A stretch of 64,000 bases of DNA from JBCDHN01 sp965224535. GTDB lineage: Bacteria; Verrucomicrobiota; Verrucomicrobiia; Verrucomicrobiales; DEV007. Below are positions 51,742 to 60,295 of the stretch, one piece after another. The notes beneath the pieces were generated by a model. That model saw only the letters and a program-made list of their open reading frames with translations. It was not told the DNA's origin and searched no databases. A program made the position numbers and the translations under genes. Position 1 is the stretch's first letter. Every line of letters begins with the position of its first letter. The stretch is from the NCBI GenBank assembly GCA_965224535.1, contig CBDCZR010000023.1, positions 58,396 to 122,395 on the forward strand, in the 5' to 3' direction.

Positions 51742-51915
51742 TCAGGCCACGGCATCTTCTGATTGTTCCTGTTTTGGGGTGGCGCATAAAGCGAAGGGGC
51801 CAAAAATGACTGCCATTGCTACCCAGAATCCGCGATCAGTCGCTCGTCTCCTGGCGATGCAGAAGCATGCAAACATTGAAAGTACAGTTAGGGAAATAAA
51901 CGCGATCCAAAACAT
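51742..51915 (-). CDS. Small membrane protein, 57 residues
   Basis: An ATG at 51915 opens a 57-codon frame ending with TGA at 51742-51744. It encodes an N-terminal TM helix (FWIAFISLTVLSMFACFCI), a basic loop (ARRRATDRG) and a second hydrophobic stretch (FWVAMAVIFGPFALCA), then a polar tail. The RGFWVAMAVIFGPFAL pattern resembles many short two-TM bacterial proteins. There is no obvious Shine-Dalgarno. It is convergent with the gene at 51104. Confidence 0.5.
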   Translation of the reverse strand: MFWIAFISLTVLSMFACFCIARRRATDRGFWVAMAVIFGPFALCATPKQEQSEDAVA

Positions 51916-52292
51916 GAAAGTAGGTTCAAATTGGAGCTAGTGATCGTTATCGAGATGCGCTTCCGGTCACGTTAGGCGGATGATTTTCAGCGTCAAGGGG
52001 TTTGCCGCAGGCTACCGGCAGCGCCGCTTCGATATTAAAGGTTGAGGACTGAGTTGTCATCACGCTTTCGACTCGCGGCGGGAAGCCTGCGTTGGCGCCG
52101 CCGTCCGTCGGAAGGAAGGCGAGCGCTCTTTCATGAACCGCGTTACACGAACCTCGTTTGGAGCCCGGCTGGGAACAACAGACTCCCGAAAAAGACCAAC
52201 CCGGTTTCCTACCGAATCCAACTTCGCGAGCCCACGGCAACTTCGGCAAAATCCGCCCTTGGCTGGCGGCAAAGGCGGGTTAGGATCGTGTC
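51916..52292. other. Intergenic region, no gene recognised
   Basis: These 377 bases contain only short open frames without protein-like composition on either strand. No repeat, RNA gene or terminator is evident. The 3' part presumably holds the promoter of the sugar isomerase-like gene. Confidence 0.5.
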
Positions 52293-53201
52293 ATGAACCG
52301 CCGCACTTTGCTTCAATCCTCCGCCCTCGCGCTGGCCGGCCTCACCGCTTCCCCGGCCGCCGGTCCGTTCGAACGTCCTGTCGGTCCGCGTCTTCGGCTC
52401 GGACTGGCCGCCTACTCGTTTCGCAACCAATTTCACGTCAGCCGCGGGCGTCCTTCGAAATTGCCGGAAAACGAGCAGATCGGGATGGCGGATTTCATCG
52501 ATTTTTGCGCCAAACGCGATTGCGACGGCGCGGAGTTGACGAGCTACTTCTTTCCGCAAGACATCAGCGAGGAGGCCCTGGTCGAGGTGCGCCGGCACGC
52601 GTTTTTGCGCGGAATCGACGTGTGCGGGACGGCTGTCGGCAATAATTTCACGCATCCGGCCGGTGAGGCTCGCGACGAGCAAATGGCTTACGTGAAAACG
52701 TGGATCGACCGCGCCCAAATCTTGGGAACCTCGCACATCCGCGTTTTTGCTGGAAAACACGGCAAGGACCTGCCGGAGGACAAGGCGTGGGCGAATGTCG
52801 TGGAAAATTTGCGCGCCGCCGGAGATTACGCCGGCCAACGCGGCGTTTTCCTGGGAATCGAAAATCACGACAGCGTGGGCGATCACAAAACGCTGCTGAA
52901 GCTGGTGGAGGACGCCAATCATCCCTGGGTGGGTGTGAACCTGGACACCGGCAACTTCAGAACCGCCGATCCCTACCTGGACATGGAAAAATCGGCGCCC
53001 TACGCGGTCAACGTTCAGGTCAAGGCGAAGCTGAAGCGCCTCGGCGCCGACAAGCACGAGCCAACGGACTTTCAACGCGTAATCGAGATCCTGAAATCCG
53101 CCAACTACCAGGGATACGTCGTGCTGGAATACGAGGCGGCGGACGATCCTTTCGCGGCAATTCCGCCCCTGCTGGCCACGCTTCGCGAACTGTGCGCCTA
53201 A
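52293..53201 (+). CDS. Sugar phosphate isomerase/epimerase family protein (secreted)
   Basis: The 302-residue product begins with a signal-like MNRRTLLQSSALALAGLTAS that has two arginines but a relaxed Tat motif. The rest is a xylose-isomerase-like TIM barrel (AP_endonuc_2): RLRLGLAAYSFRNQF, the metal-ligand Glu in FLGIENHDSVG, VGVNLDTGNF with Asp, NVQVKAKL and YVVLEYEAADDP. Such proteins are very common in PVC bacteria and act on sugars or sugar derivatives, possibly in oxidative glycoside cleavage. A cytochrome/SHD1 gene follows. Confidence 0.9.
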   Translation: MNRRTLLQSSALALAGLTASPAAGPFERPVGPRLRLGLAAYSFRNQFHVSRGRPSKLPENEQIGMADFIDFCAKRDCDGAELTSYFFPQDISEEALVEVRRHAFLRGIDVCGTAVGNNFTHPAGEARDEQMAYVKTWIDRAQILGTSHIRVFAGKHGKDLPEDKAWANVVENLRAAGDYAGQRGVFLGIENHDSVGDHKTLLKLVEDANHPWVGVNLDTGNFRTADPYLDMEKSAPYAVNVQVKAKLKRLGADKHEPTDFQRVIEILKSANYQGYVVLEYEAADDPFAAIPPLLATLRELCA

Positions 53202-53260
53202 CGCGCCCGGCGAATATGGATTGGACAAAGGCGTCTAATCGCGCGATGTCTACCACCCAA

Positions 53261-53866
53261 ATGAAGACGCGTCATATTTTGCTATTTCTAGCGCCATTCT
53301 TGCTGAAAACTCAGCTTCACGCCCAGCTGGACTTTGAAAAGGATGTGCGGCCCATTTTGCGCAGCAACTGTTTCAAATGCCACGGTGGTCCCCGCGCCAA
53401 GAAAGACTTTCGAATGGACAAAAAGGAGACGCTTGCCGAGCACATTGGCCCGGATCAGTACATCGTCCCTGGCAAACCGGAGGAGAGTCTGGTCGTCAAA
53501 TTGATCAGCAAACCGGCCCAAGACACCAAGCGCATGCCGCCGCCCCGCGAACAGCCGGACCCGCTGACGGAAGGCGAAATCAACACTTTGAAGCAGTGGA
53601 TCAAGGAGGGAGCTTTGTTGGAACCGGGCGATACCCCGCCGGCGGTCGCTTCCACCGACAATCCGCCTCCGCCCGCAGCGATGCCCGACAAAGATGCGCT
53701 GCACTCTTGGAAGAGCACCAGCGGCAAGGAGCTGAAGGCGTATTTTGTGCGAATCGAGGACGGAAATCTGGTTCTCCGCTCTGAGGACGGCAAGGAGAAG
53801 GCGTTTCCCGGCAAGATTTTCGCGCCGGAGAGCATTGATTTGGCCAAAAAGCTGGCCGGACAGTAG
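53261..53866 (+). CDS. Secreted cytochrome c (PSCyt1)-SHD1 domain protein
   Basis: The 201-residue protein has a signal peptide (HILLFLAPFLLKTQLHAQ). A planctomycete-type cytochrome domain carries the heme motif CFKCH in ILRSNCFKCHGGPRAKKDFR, with a candidate distal Met in TKRMPPPREQP. A C-terminal SHD1-like small beta domain (HSWKSTSGKELKAYFVRIED, GKEKAFPGKIF) is linked by a Pro-rich segment. It is a likely periplasmic electron carrier or scaffold. The start at 53261 is chosen over an in-frame Met 15 bases upstream because it gives the cleanest signal. Confidence 0.85.
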   Translation: MKTRHILLFLAPFLLKTQLHAQLDFEKDVRPILRSNCFKCHGGPRAKKDFRMDKKETLAEHIGPDQYIVPGKPEESLVVKLISKPAQDTKRMPPPREQPDPLTEGEINTLKQWIKEGALLEPGDTPPAVASTDNPPPPAAMPDKDALHSWKSTSGKELKAYFVRIEDGNLVLRSEDGKEKAFPGKIFAPESIDLAKKLAGQ

Positions 53867-53969
53867 TCAGGGGCTTCAAAAGAGCCGCGTTTTGCCGTTT
53901 GCGCAAAATCATCAACGTCTTACGGAAATTCATGGCGAATCCTCCCGGGGCTGGTCCGTGTAAGTGGTG

Positions 53970-55955
53970 ATGAACCGAACCATTTGCGCCCACGCCCTCG
54001 TTTTCACCCTCATCGCCGGATTCGCCTCGGGCCAAGACGAAAAGCCTGACAAACCCACCATCACGCCCGCCGAAGTCACCCAATTCCTCGCCGCGATGAC
54101 GGACGACGTCGAGCGTTGGCACCTCAAATCCGACCCAAAATCCGAGCAACGCGGCACGCTCAATGAATTCGTCGTCCGCACCTTTCTCAAGGGCGACAAG
54201 CTGCCGGAAACCGATCAAGGCCAGTGGGGGCAATGGATTCAGGCAGGCGCGGGCGACACCTATCATAGCGCGGCTTACTATGTGGCTGGAATGATCCACG
54301 CTTGGCGCGCCACGGGCGACGAACGCTATCTGCACGCCGCGAAAACCCAGCACTTGCCGCTCATGGTGCGCATGAGCCGCGAGAGCGACACCCTGTTTCC
54401 CGAGCAAATCCCCACCTTTCGCGCCGGCGTTGAGATGAAGATCGAAAAACCGATGAAGGGCTACATTCCGTTCTGGTGGGACGACGGCTCGACTCGCTTT
54501 CTCAAGCCGATGCCAGCTTCGGACAAGTACATCGGCGGCACGGGCGAGGACCCCGTGGCGATCCGCCAAGGCTACATTCGAAGCGTTAGCCAACACTTGG
54601 CACAGTCCTTAGGCGTCATGTTCATCGAGGCGTGGTGGATGGATCGCGACCCGCTCATTGCCGAGGCCACCGTGCTGCACCAGCAGTTTTGGGATCAGGT
54701 TTCGCCCTGGGGCAATATGTGGAGCGTCGCCGCGCCCGCCGGGCTAATCAGCGGCAACCAAAAGTGGCTGCGCGCCGGAGCCAACATCTGGAAATCGCCC
54801 TACGAAGCCGGCCGCGGCGCGATGGGCGTTCGCTACCAGCGCAAACGCAAATTTCAAGGCCCGGCGATCGCTGACGGACAACACTATCGCTACTACGGCG
54901 ACCTTGCCGCGAACGCCGGCAAGCTGAGCGACGAAAACGCGGCTTACCTTATCAATCAGGGGCTAAACCACTCGCTGCTGCCGGAAGCGTGGTCCGACGA
55001 TCCGCCGTTTCAGCCCGGAATCGAGCGTTATGATCGCGGTAAGGGCACGTGGTATTGGATCCACGGCAAGCCGCACATCTATCGCTCTAAACGCGAGGTT
55101 CCCCACGGTTCGCGCAAGGGGCCGCAGCATCTTGTGCTTACCGCGTTGGGAATGCAGGCCCTGCGCGGGAAGCCCGATTTGTGGGATTCGCTTCCGGGCG
55201 AATTTCCGGACGATCTGGTCGTGCCGATCCAGCAATCGCCGCAAAACGCGGAAACCTGGAGCGAATCCTGGGTTCCTGGCGAAGGCACGTCGTTGCAACT
55301 GGCGGCGCGGCGGCATAGCTTGCGGATTCGCGGCAATGTTAGGGGCGATTCCATCGAAATCCGCGTTCGGCTGACGCAACCCGAGGTGATCCCCAAAAAC
55401 CGCCAGGGCGAGCGCCGCCCGGAGGGCGTTTTCACCATCGCCGCCGCCGGCGCGAAGGCCGCCAACGACGAAGGCGAGGTCCTCGCGCTCACCACGAAAA
55501 CCGTTACGCCCGCCGCGGGAGGTTTCAGCTTCGAGATCGAAATTCCCTACACCCGCATGAAGGGCCAGAACGAGTGGATCAACGGCGCCGATCACTTTCG
55601 CTACGAAGTCATCGTGGGCGACCAGACGCGGATCGCAAATCTGCACACGCCGGCCAAAGACGTTGGGCCGTTTTTGGAGGATTTTGTCGAACGCGGCCTG
55701 GCGAACTGGAAGCGCGTTTTCGACGAAAAGGGTTACATTCCGGGGACGATGTATAAAAAATCCGAGTGGGGGCCCGAGGACAACAGCAATATTTCTCATC
55801 TCTACGGCTACGCCTTCCTGACTTCGGCCTGCGCGCAATATTTGATCTACCTCGACGGCAAGAATTACTGGGATTTGCTAACGGCGTCCGGGGCCCAAAT
55901 GATGCACAACCCAAAGCGCGGCGTAGTTATGCAGCCAACTATTTCGATCCGATAG
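53970..55955 (+). CDS. Secreted protein, (alpha/alpha) barrel-like, unknown specificity
   Basis: The 661-residue protein has a signal peptide ending near FASGQ. The N-terminal 400 residues show helix repeats with conserved aromatics (DTYHSAAYYVAGMIHAWRAT, QHLAQSLGVMFIEAWWMDR, KGTWYWIHGKPHIYRS), the style of polysaccharide lyase or GH (alpha/alpha) toroids. A beta domain follows (about 440-540). No family can be named. The end, QPTISIR, is abrupt and lies about 120 bp before the tRNA-Thr fragment at 56077, so the C-terminus may be truncated by the integration event. Confidence 0.7.
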   Translation: MNRTICAHALVFTLIAGFASGQDEKPDKPTITPAEVTQFLAAMTDDVERWHLKSDPKSEQRGTLNEFVVRTFLKGDKLPETDQGQWGQWIQAGAGDTYHSAAYYVAGMIHAWRATGDERYLHAAKTQHLPLMVRMSRESDTLFPEQIPTFRAGVEMKIEKPMKGYIPFWWDDGSTRFLKPMPASDKYIGGTGEDPVAIRQGYIRSVSQHLAQSLGVMFIEAWWMDRDPLIAEATVLHQQFWDQVSPWGNMWSVAAPAGLISGNQKWLRAGANIWKSPYEAGRGAMGVRYQRKRKFQGPAIADGQHYRYYGDLAANAGKLSDENAAYLINQGLNHSLLPEAWSDDPPFQPGIERYDRGKGTWYWIHGKPHIYRSKREVPHGSRKGPQHLVLTALGMQALRGKPDLWDSLPGEFPDDLVVPIQQSPQNAETWSESWVPGEGTSLQLAARRHSLRIRGNVRGDSIEIRVRLTQPEVIPKNRQGERRPEGVFTIAAAGAKAANDEGEVLALTTKTVTPAAGGFSFEIEIPYTRMKGQNEWINGADHFRYEVIVGDQTRIANLHTPAKDVGPFLEDFVERGLANWKRVFDEKGYIPGTMYKKSEWGPEDNSNISHLYGYAFLTSACAQYLIYLDGKNYWDLLTASGAQMMHNPKRGVVMQPTISIR

Positions 55956-56076
55956 GGAGAAGCCTCGCCACTGCCGATTTCGGCACAAATGGCGGGGCGG
56001 CGCTGACGTCATTTTCAATGAATCAAAGGGTCCAATTGAGCGCAACGAAAAACAGTTGGAAACGCCATACCTCTGA

Positions 56077-56140
56077 ATTCGTAATGAATAGGTCGTGAGT
56101 TCAAATCTCACCTTCGGCTCTCTCATTTTCAAGGAGTTAC
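56077..56140 (+). other. Duplicated 3' half of tRNA-Thr (putative att site)
   Basis: 56077-56119 is identical over 43 bp to 30978-31020, from the anticodon loop to the discriminator base. Similarity continues for about 20 bp beyond with three mismatches. The 5' half of the tRNA is missing, so it cannot make a tRNA. This is the classic footprint of tyrosine-recombinase integration into a tRNA gene and marks the start of lower-GC accessory DNA. Confidence 0.85.
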
Positions 56141-56636
56141 AACTTATCCAAAGTTTTAAAAAAACCTGCTGGGCCACTGCTGGGCCACTTTTTTTCTCTA
56201 CCTTTTCGAGCCTCGCATGGTGAGTAAGAATTCCCCAATTCGCCGTTAGGGGCACATTTTCAGAGAACTCACCGGTGGTTTTGTTTTCTGAAATCTAAAT
56301 CCGTAGAAGCGTTTTCTGAAAAGTGCTTATCGGGCAAGTCACCAATGCAGCGCTTTGTGCCCGAGAGTTTTCAGGCAAGTCAACCTTTACCTGAAATCGG
56401 CACAAATCGGGGACGTTCGACCCTTCGTGCCCCTCAGAATCTACCGATTTGAGCAGGGAAACGAATCTTCCAAGAGTGAGGGAACTCTAGATCACTCACT
56501 GCTGATGAGAGGACAGCTTTTCGCTGCTCATTTCTCATGATCTGTGGCCCAATCAACAATCTTTGAGGATGCTCTAAATCTTGAGTCGGTTGTTGTCCAA
56601 TACACGCAAATTCAGTACACTAAGAATTGAATCGTT
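56141..56636. other. Non-coding stretch at island entry
   Basis: No gene is recognised. The sequence contains a direct repeat CTGCTGGGCCACTGCTGGGCCAC (11-12 bp, 56168-56190 area) and scattered GTTTTCTGAAA-like motifs (about 56285 and 56318). Composition is markedly less GC-rich than upstream. It could hold remnants of the integrating element. Confidence 0.45.
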
Positions 56637-57624
56637 ATGGGTATCCGCCAGGAAACAATCGAGCTACCGCGTCTACAGATAATAGGAACGTCGCTGGCAC
56701 CACCAATAGAGATGGCTAGGTGGCTATTGGAAACGAGAGGTATCCCATACGCTGAGATTCGTCACGCCCCGGTGTTTCACGTATTCTCATCCCGGCGTCA
56801 AGGAGTGGGCATTGAGCTTCCCCTGCTTGTTGCTCCTGAAGGCCCCGAGGCGGGGATCATAGCGTTCCTGAATGCGCTTGATGAGAGATGTCGTAAAGAC
56901 GAATCTGTTTTGGGTGCCAATACAAAGGAACGGGAGGCAACGGGGAGTATCATTAACTTGTTTTACGAGAATCTCTTCTGGCCAGCAGTTCAAACTTTCG
57001 GCTCTTCTCCAGAATCTGTGGGTAACGGCAATGCTGAGGTCGATTCCGGGATCGCTTGACATGGGGCCCGCTCCCCCCGAACCCCCGGGGTCTGCCGGCC
57101 TAAAGTGTTGGCCGCCAGCGGGTTAGGCTATCAGGGGGAGCCCCATGTCAAGCGCTGTCCTCATCGACCTCAGCATTGCCGTTTGCTTAGCTGGAGATTT
57201 GCACCCACAGATTCTGGAGAAGAGGCAAACTTTCTACTCGCACATGCTGGAGGTTGGTCCGCTATTGCGAAAGTACACGCTCACCGGCGCTCCATTGTGG
57301 GAGAAAGCAATAGTGACCCTCATGTTCGGGATTTGGAAGAGAATCATACGGAAGGGACTGAGTCTAACCACGTTCGATGCCTCCATTGCGCTCAATTCGA
57401 TCGAGAGAGTGTTCGATCACGTGGAGTCTGTAATTGGCTCGGACCGGCCTTTTCTTTCAGGTCAATCGCCGGGTACGGCCGATGTCGTCTTTGCTTCGCT
57501 GGCTGCGCCGGTGATCTTGCCTCCTCAATTTGGAGCACCTGTCCCGGCTGTCGAAGAGCTTCCGGAGGATAGTACGGGAGTTTCGGGGCAGGAGCGCCGG
57601 ACGACATGTGTTGAAATTGTATAA
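56637..57624 (+). pseudogene. Glutathione S-transferase gene split by an inverted duplication
   Basis: 56637 to about 56995 encodes a thioredoxin-like GST N-domain (LQIIGTSLAPPIEMARWLLE, GIPYAEIRHAPVFH, ELPLLVAPEGPEAG). 57145-57624 encodes the helical C-domain (ILEKRQTFYSHMLEVGPLLR, SDRPFLSGQSPGTADVVFAS). Between them an inverted copy of the early C-domain sequence and a 72-bp loop introduce a stop and scramble the middle. The two open pieces cannot give a normal protein. A P450 fragment follows, and GST/P450 pairing hints at a lost detoxification or biosynthesis locus. Confidence 0.78.
57002..57224. repeat. Inverted duplication inside the GST gene
   Basis: Left arm 57002-57067 is the reverse complement of right arm 57140-57224. 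Exact blocks are 57053-57067/57140-57154 (15 bp), 57024-57044/57163-57183 (21 bp) and 57002-57023/57203-57224 (22 bp). They are separated by an 8-bp mismatch block and a 19-bp gap present only in the right arm. The 72-bp centre is GC-rich with smaller hairpins. Confidence 0.88.
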
Positions 57625-57706
57625 ACAACATCGGCCAACTCCGCAGCCGTGGCTTCGCCCGCCGGGCTGAATTTTCAAACCGTTCGGCTGGCTGTCCTCA
57701 CCCCGC

Positions 57707-58705
57707 GTGCAGCGGCTTGGAGTCAGCGTGCTGATTCGGTTGAAACCGCGTCTGGTCTTTGGGAAAAGGCTAATCTTGACTCGCTGGAGCGATGTCAGTG
57801 AAGTTCTCAGCCGGGACAATGATTTCTTAATTGCGCCGGTCAATCAAGCGAGGATTGAGGCGGTTAGCGGCCCTTTTATTTTGGGAATGGACCGTTCCCC
57901 TTCTCTGTTCGAGCAGCGGGAATTGGTCTACGGCGCGCTGCATGAAGCGGATCGCCAGCCATTTCTTTCCGTAATTCGGTCCGAACCGACGCGACTTCTG
58001 GAACTTGCGGCTGCGCGCTATTCCGCCATTGATGTCGTCAACGGCTACGCACGGCTCGTCGCTGCCCGATCCGCAGCGGTGTTCTTTGGGATCAGCGGCC
58101 CAACCGAACAGGATCTCATGCGAGTGGCTCGCGCGATCTTCCATGAAACTTTTCTCAATTTGGCGAACGATGCTGAGACACGGGCTCGCGGGATTTCCGC
58201 AGGAAGAGAGCTTGGCGAATGGATCCGGAGCGAGATGGCTCAACGAAAGAAGCACAAATCCATCTGCTGCGACGTATTGGGCTCGTTGATGAAACGAATC
58301 GGCCCGACCACCGGGACCACGCACCCGGAATGGCTCCTCGCGGGTTTGTTGGTTGGGGCAATTGACACCACCGCAACCTGTGTCTGCAATATCGTCTACG
58401 AAATCGTGTCGGACGCCCGGTTGAGGGGGGCGATGATGCGGGATCTGGATGATGAAGACCGGTTTCGCGGTTGGTGCTGGGAAGCCTTGAGGCGCAGGCC
58501 GCACAATCCGGGGCTCTTGAGGCAGGCTCGGACGGATACAAGCCTGGGAAACCACCCAGTTCCCGCCGGGACGCTCATCTTTTTGTTAACCATTGGAGCA
58601 ATGAATGACCCTGGTGCGTTCGCTTACCCAAAAAGCTTGATTCCGAACCGCCCGAGGGATCGATATCTTCACTTTGGGCATGGACTTCACGAGTGTAGCG
58701 GCCGC
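57707..58705 (+). pseudogene. Cytochrome P450 truncated just after the heme-ligand motif
   Basis: The frame from GTG at 57707 encodes P450 sequence: TRWSDVSEVLSRDNDFL, the I-helix region LLAGLLVGAIDTTATCVCN, the EALRRRPHNPGLLRQA (ExxR) helix, VPAGTLIFLLTIGAMNDP and the heme loop HFGHGLHECSG with the ligand Cys at 58694-58696. Directly after CSGR the sequence becomes that of an IS3-family transposase in antisense, so the last 40 or so residues are gone. The N-terminus is also short by perhaps 30 residues. It is non-functional as it stands. Confidence 0.85.
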
Positions 58706-59590
58706 CAATTTCACCTTGCGTTCGGCGAAAATCGCCTTGTGACGGCCCGCCAACCGATCGCACGGCGTGATGTAGCCGATCGCTCCGTGCAGGCGCTCGC
58801 TGTTGTAAGCATGCACAAATTCGCCCACCACTCGATTGGCATCTTCCTGGCTCTGCGGCGAGGTTGGGCGAACACACTCCTCCTTCAGGTTGCGATGCCA
58901 GCGTTCGATCTTGCCGTTGGACTGCGGATAGTAGGGCGAGGTCCTCACATGCGTCATTTCGCATAGGCGCACAAACGCCTTGAACTCCTTGGCCACAAAT
59001 TGAGGACCGTTATCACTAATGATTCGCGGCTTGGCTTTTGGGTATTGTTCCCGCGCTTGTTGTAATACGATTTCGGCGTCGGCCTCGCTCATTGTTTCGC
59101 CGATGTTCCAGCTCAAAATCGCCCGGCTGCAGCCGTCCAACACACTGACCAGGAAGTAGAACGTGCCTGCCAGCTTGAGGTAAGCAAAGTCGGTGTGCCA
59201 GTGATCGTGCGGCTCCAGGGGCTGATCGAAACCACTACCTTTCTTGCTCGCCTTAAAGCCGCGAACGCGCATTATACCTGCCGCTTTGAGCACGCGATAG
59301 ACGCTGGATGGACTAACGGCGACGATGTCTGCATCCAGCATCATGTAGCTCAGGCGACGGTAGCCTTCGCCGGGATGTTGGCCGGCGTAGTCGATAATGG
59401 CCTGCTTTTCCCAACTAAGCAGCCAATGTTCGCGGGGGATCGTTGAGTTATGATAGTTGGGCAGGCCACGGCGCTCTTTCCAATCATAATACCGGGAACG
59501 AGTGAAGCCGCACCAGCGGACGAGCCGGCTCACGCTCAACTCGGCCCGCTGGTGCCAATGCCCGATGAAGTCGACGATTTCGTCGCGCAA
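58586..59590 (-). CDS. IS3-family transposase OrfB (rve/DDE)
   Basis: The 334-codon frame has a DDE integrase core: first Asp in HTDFAYLKLAG, second in RIISDNGPQFVAKEF and Glu in YYPQSNGKIERWHRNLKEE. An HTH_21 region (HPGEGYRRLSYMML) precedes it. It is normally made as an OrfAB fusion by -1 frameshifting. The native end should lie near 58705; the last 40 codons or so (after ERKVKLAAATL) are read from antisense P450 sequence, so the C-terminus is abnormal. Confidence 0.9.
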   Translation of the reverse strand: MRDEIVDFIGHWHQRAELSVSRLVRWCGFTRSRYYDWKERRGLPNYHNSTIPREHWLLSWEKQAIIDYAGQHPGEGYRRLSYMMLDADIVAVSPSSVYRVLKAAGIMRVRGFKASKKGSGFDQPLEPHDHWHTDFAYLKLAGTFYFLVSVLDGCSRAILSWNIGETMSEADAEIVLQQAREQYPKAKPRIISDNGPQFVAKEFKAFVRLCEMTHVRTSPYYPQSNGKIERWHRNLKEECVRPTSPQSQEDANRVVGEFVHAYNSERLHGAIGYITPCDRLAGRHKAIFAERKVKLAAATLVKSMPKVKISIPRAVRNQAFWVSERTRVIHCSNG

Positions 59591-59613
59591 CCTCGGGGCG
59601 ACCCAGCCGGTGT

Positions 59614-59928
59614 TCAGCGATCCCCAGAGAGCTTTTTTGCCTCGATGAGCGCTTCGACGGCTTCGCTCAAAACCTCGTTTTTCTTGGCGAGCTTGGCTTC
59701 GAGTTGCTCGATTCTGGCTTTTTGGGCATCAATGCCGCGTTTGTTCCCGACCGGGGCGAAGGCGGCGCTGCCTTTCTCAAAGAACTGGTTCTGCCAGGTG
59801 TAAAACTGGGAGGGCGCGATGCCGTGTTCGGCGCAGACTTCGGAGATCGGTTTCTTTTCGAGGAGGTGAAGGCGCAGGATTCGGACTTTGTCTTCGGGGC
59901 TGTATCGTTTACGCTTTTGTTTGGACAT
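59614..59928 (-). CDS. IS3-family transposase OrfA (helix-turn-helix)
   Basis: The 104-residue protein has an HTH_Tnp_1 domain (YSPEDKVRILRLHLLEKKPI, then EVCAEHGIAPSQFYTWQNQF) and a leucine-zipper-like C-terminus (IEQLEAKLAKKNEVLSEAVE). It binds the IS ends and, fused to OrfB by frameshifting, forms the transposase. Confidence 0.9.
   Translation of the reverse strand: MSKQKRKRYSPEDKVRILRLHLLEKKPISEVCAEHGIAPSQFYTWQNQFFEKGSAAFAPVGNKRGIDAQKARIEQLEAKLAKKNEVLSEAVEALIEAKKLSGDR
59633..59639 (-). promoter_or_regulatory. A-AAA-AAG programmed -1 frameshift heptamer
   Basis: In orfA frame the codons read GCA AAA AAG (minus strand), the canonical IS3 slippery heptamer. A -1 slip continues into the orfB frame (ALWGSLNTGWVAPRLRDE), giving OrfAB. 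Confidence 0.8.
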
Positions 59929-60106
59929 GTGGATGGTTTGGATGTCCGGAGCATTCCCTTAATTCAAAGCGGCTGTTGTCCGATTCCGACTGAAGCAGGA
60001 CACACGAGCGACCGCTTACCACGCCGCTTGAGCGCGACATTAACAACCGGCTCAACCAATTAGACAGCGGATGTCAATCAGAGTTGAGCCAATTTGGAGA
60101 ATTAAA

Positions 60107-60295
60107 ATGCTGACCTACCCAACCAAAGAAGAAATCCAGAGGATGAAGAAGAGTCTCCGAAAAACGGCTGAGCGTGTAAAGGGCAACCCTAAGCTTGCTC
60201 GTGAGGTGTTGAGTAGCATTGACGATAGGGTTCTGACCGAGCAACCCTCACAGACTCCTCTTGAAAGAGACATCAACAATTCCAATAGCCAGTGA
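60107..60295 (+). CDS. Small hypothetical protein upstream of an ART-like gene
   Basis: The 62-residue, basic, helical protein (PTKEEIQRMKKSLRKTAERV, NPKLAREVLSSI) has a good Shine-Dalgarno (GGAGA, 6 bp before the ATG). Its TGA overlaps the GTG start of the next gene. A small basic protein translationally coupled to a putative toxin-fold enzyme is the layout of a toxin-antitoxin pair; that role is inference. No family recognised. Confidence 0.65.
   Translation: MLTYPTKEEIQRMKKSLRKTAERVKGNPKLAREVLSSIDDRVLTEQPSQTPLERDINNSNSQ

Larger units (their letters stand above)
58700..59990 (-). mobile_element. IS3-family insertion sequence inserted in the P450 gene
   Basis: It contains orfA, a slippery heptamer and orfB in the standard IS3 layout. 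The left boundary is placed at the P450/transposase switch (58700-58708). The right boundary lies beyond orfA, near 59955-59990. I could not identify matching terminal inverted repeats or a target duplication, and no P450 sequence resumes on the right, so the copy may be truncated or rearranged. Confidence 0.82.

Noticed and set aside
31020..56077. Calling the whole 25 kb between the tRNA-Thr and its 3' copy a genomic island
   Set aside because: It contains sucA, sucB and rsfS and has the same composition as the core; no integrase gene was seen. The duplication is reported, but its extent as an island is not claimed.
57098..57128. Integron attC-like site (GCCTAAA ... GTTAGGC)
   Set aside because: Only 31 bp, the first box is not RYYYAAC, and no integron integrase or cassette structure is present.
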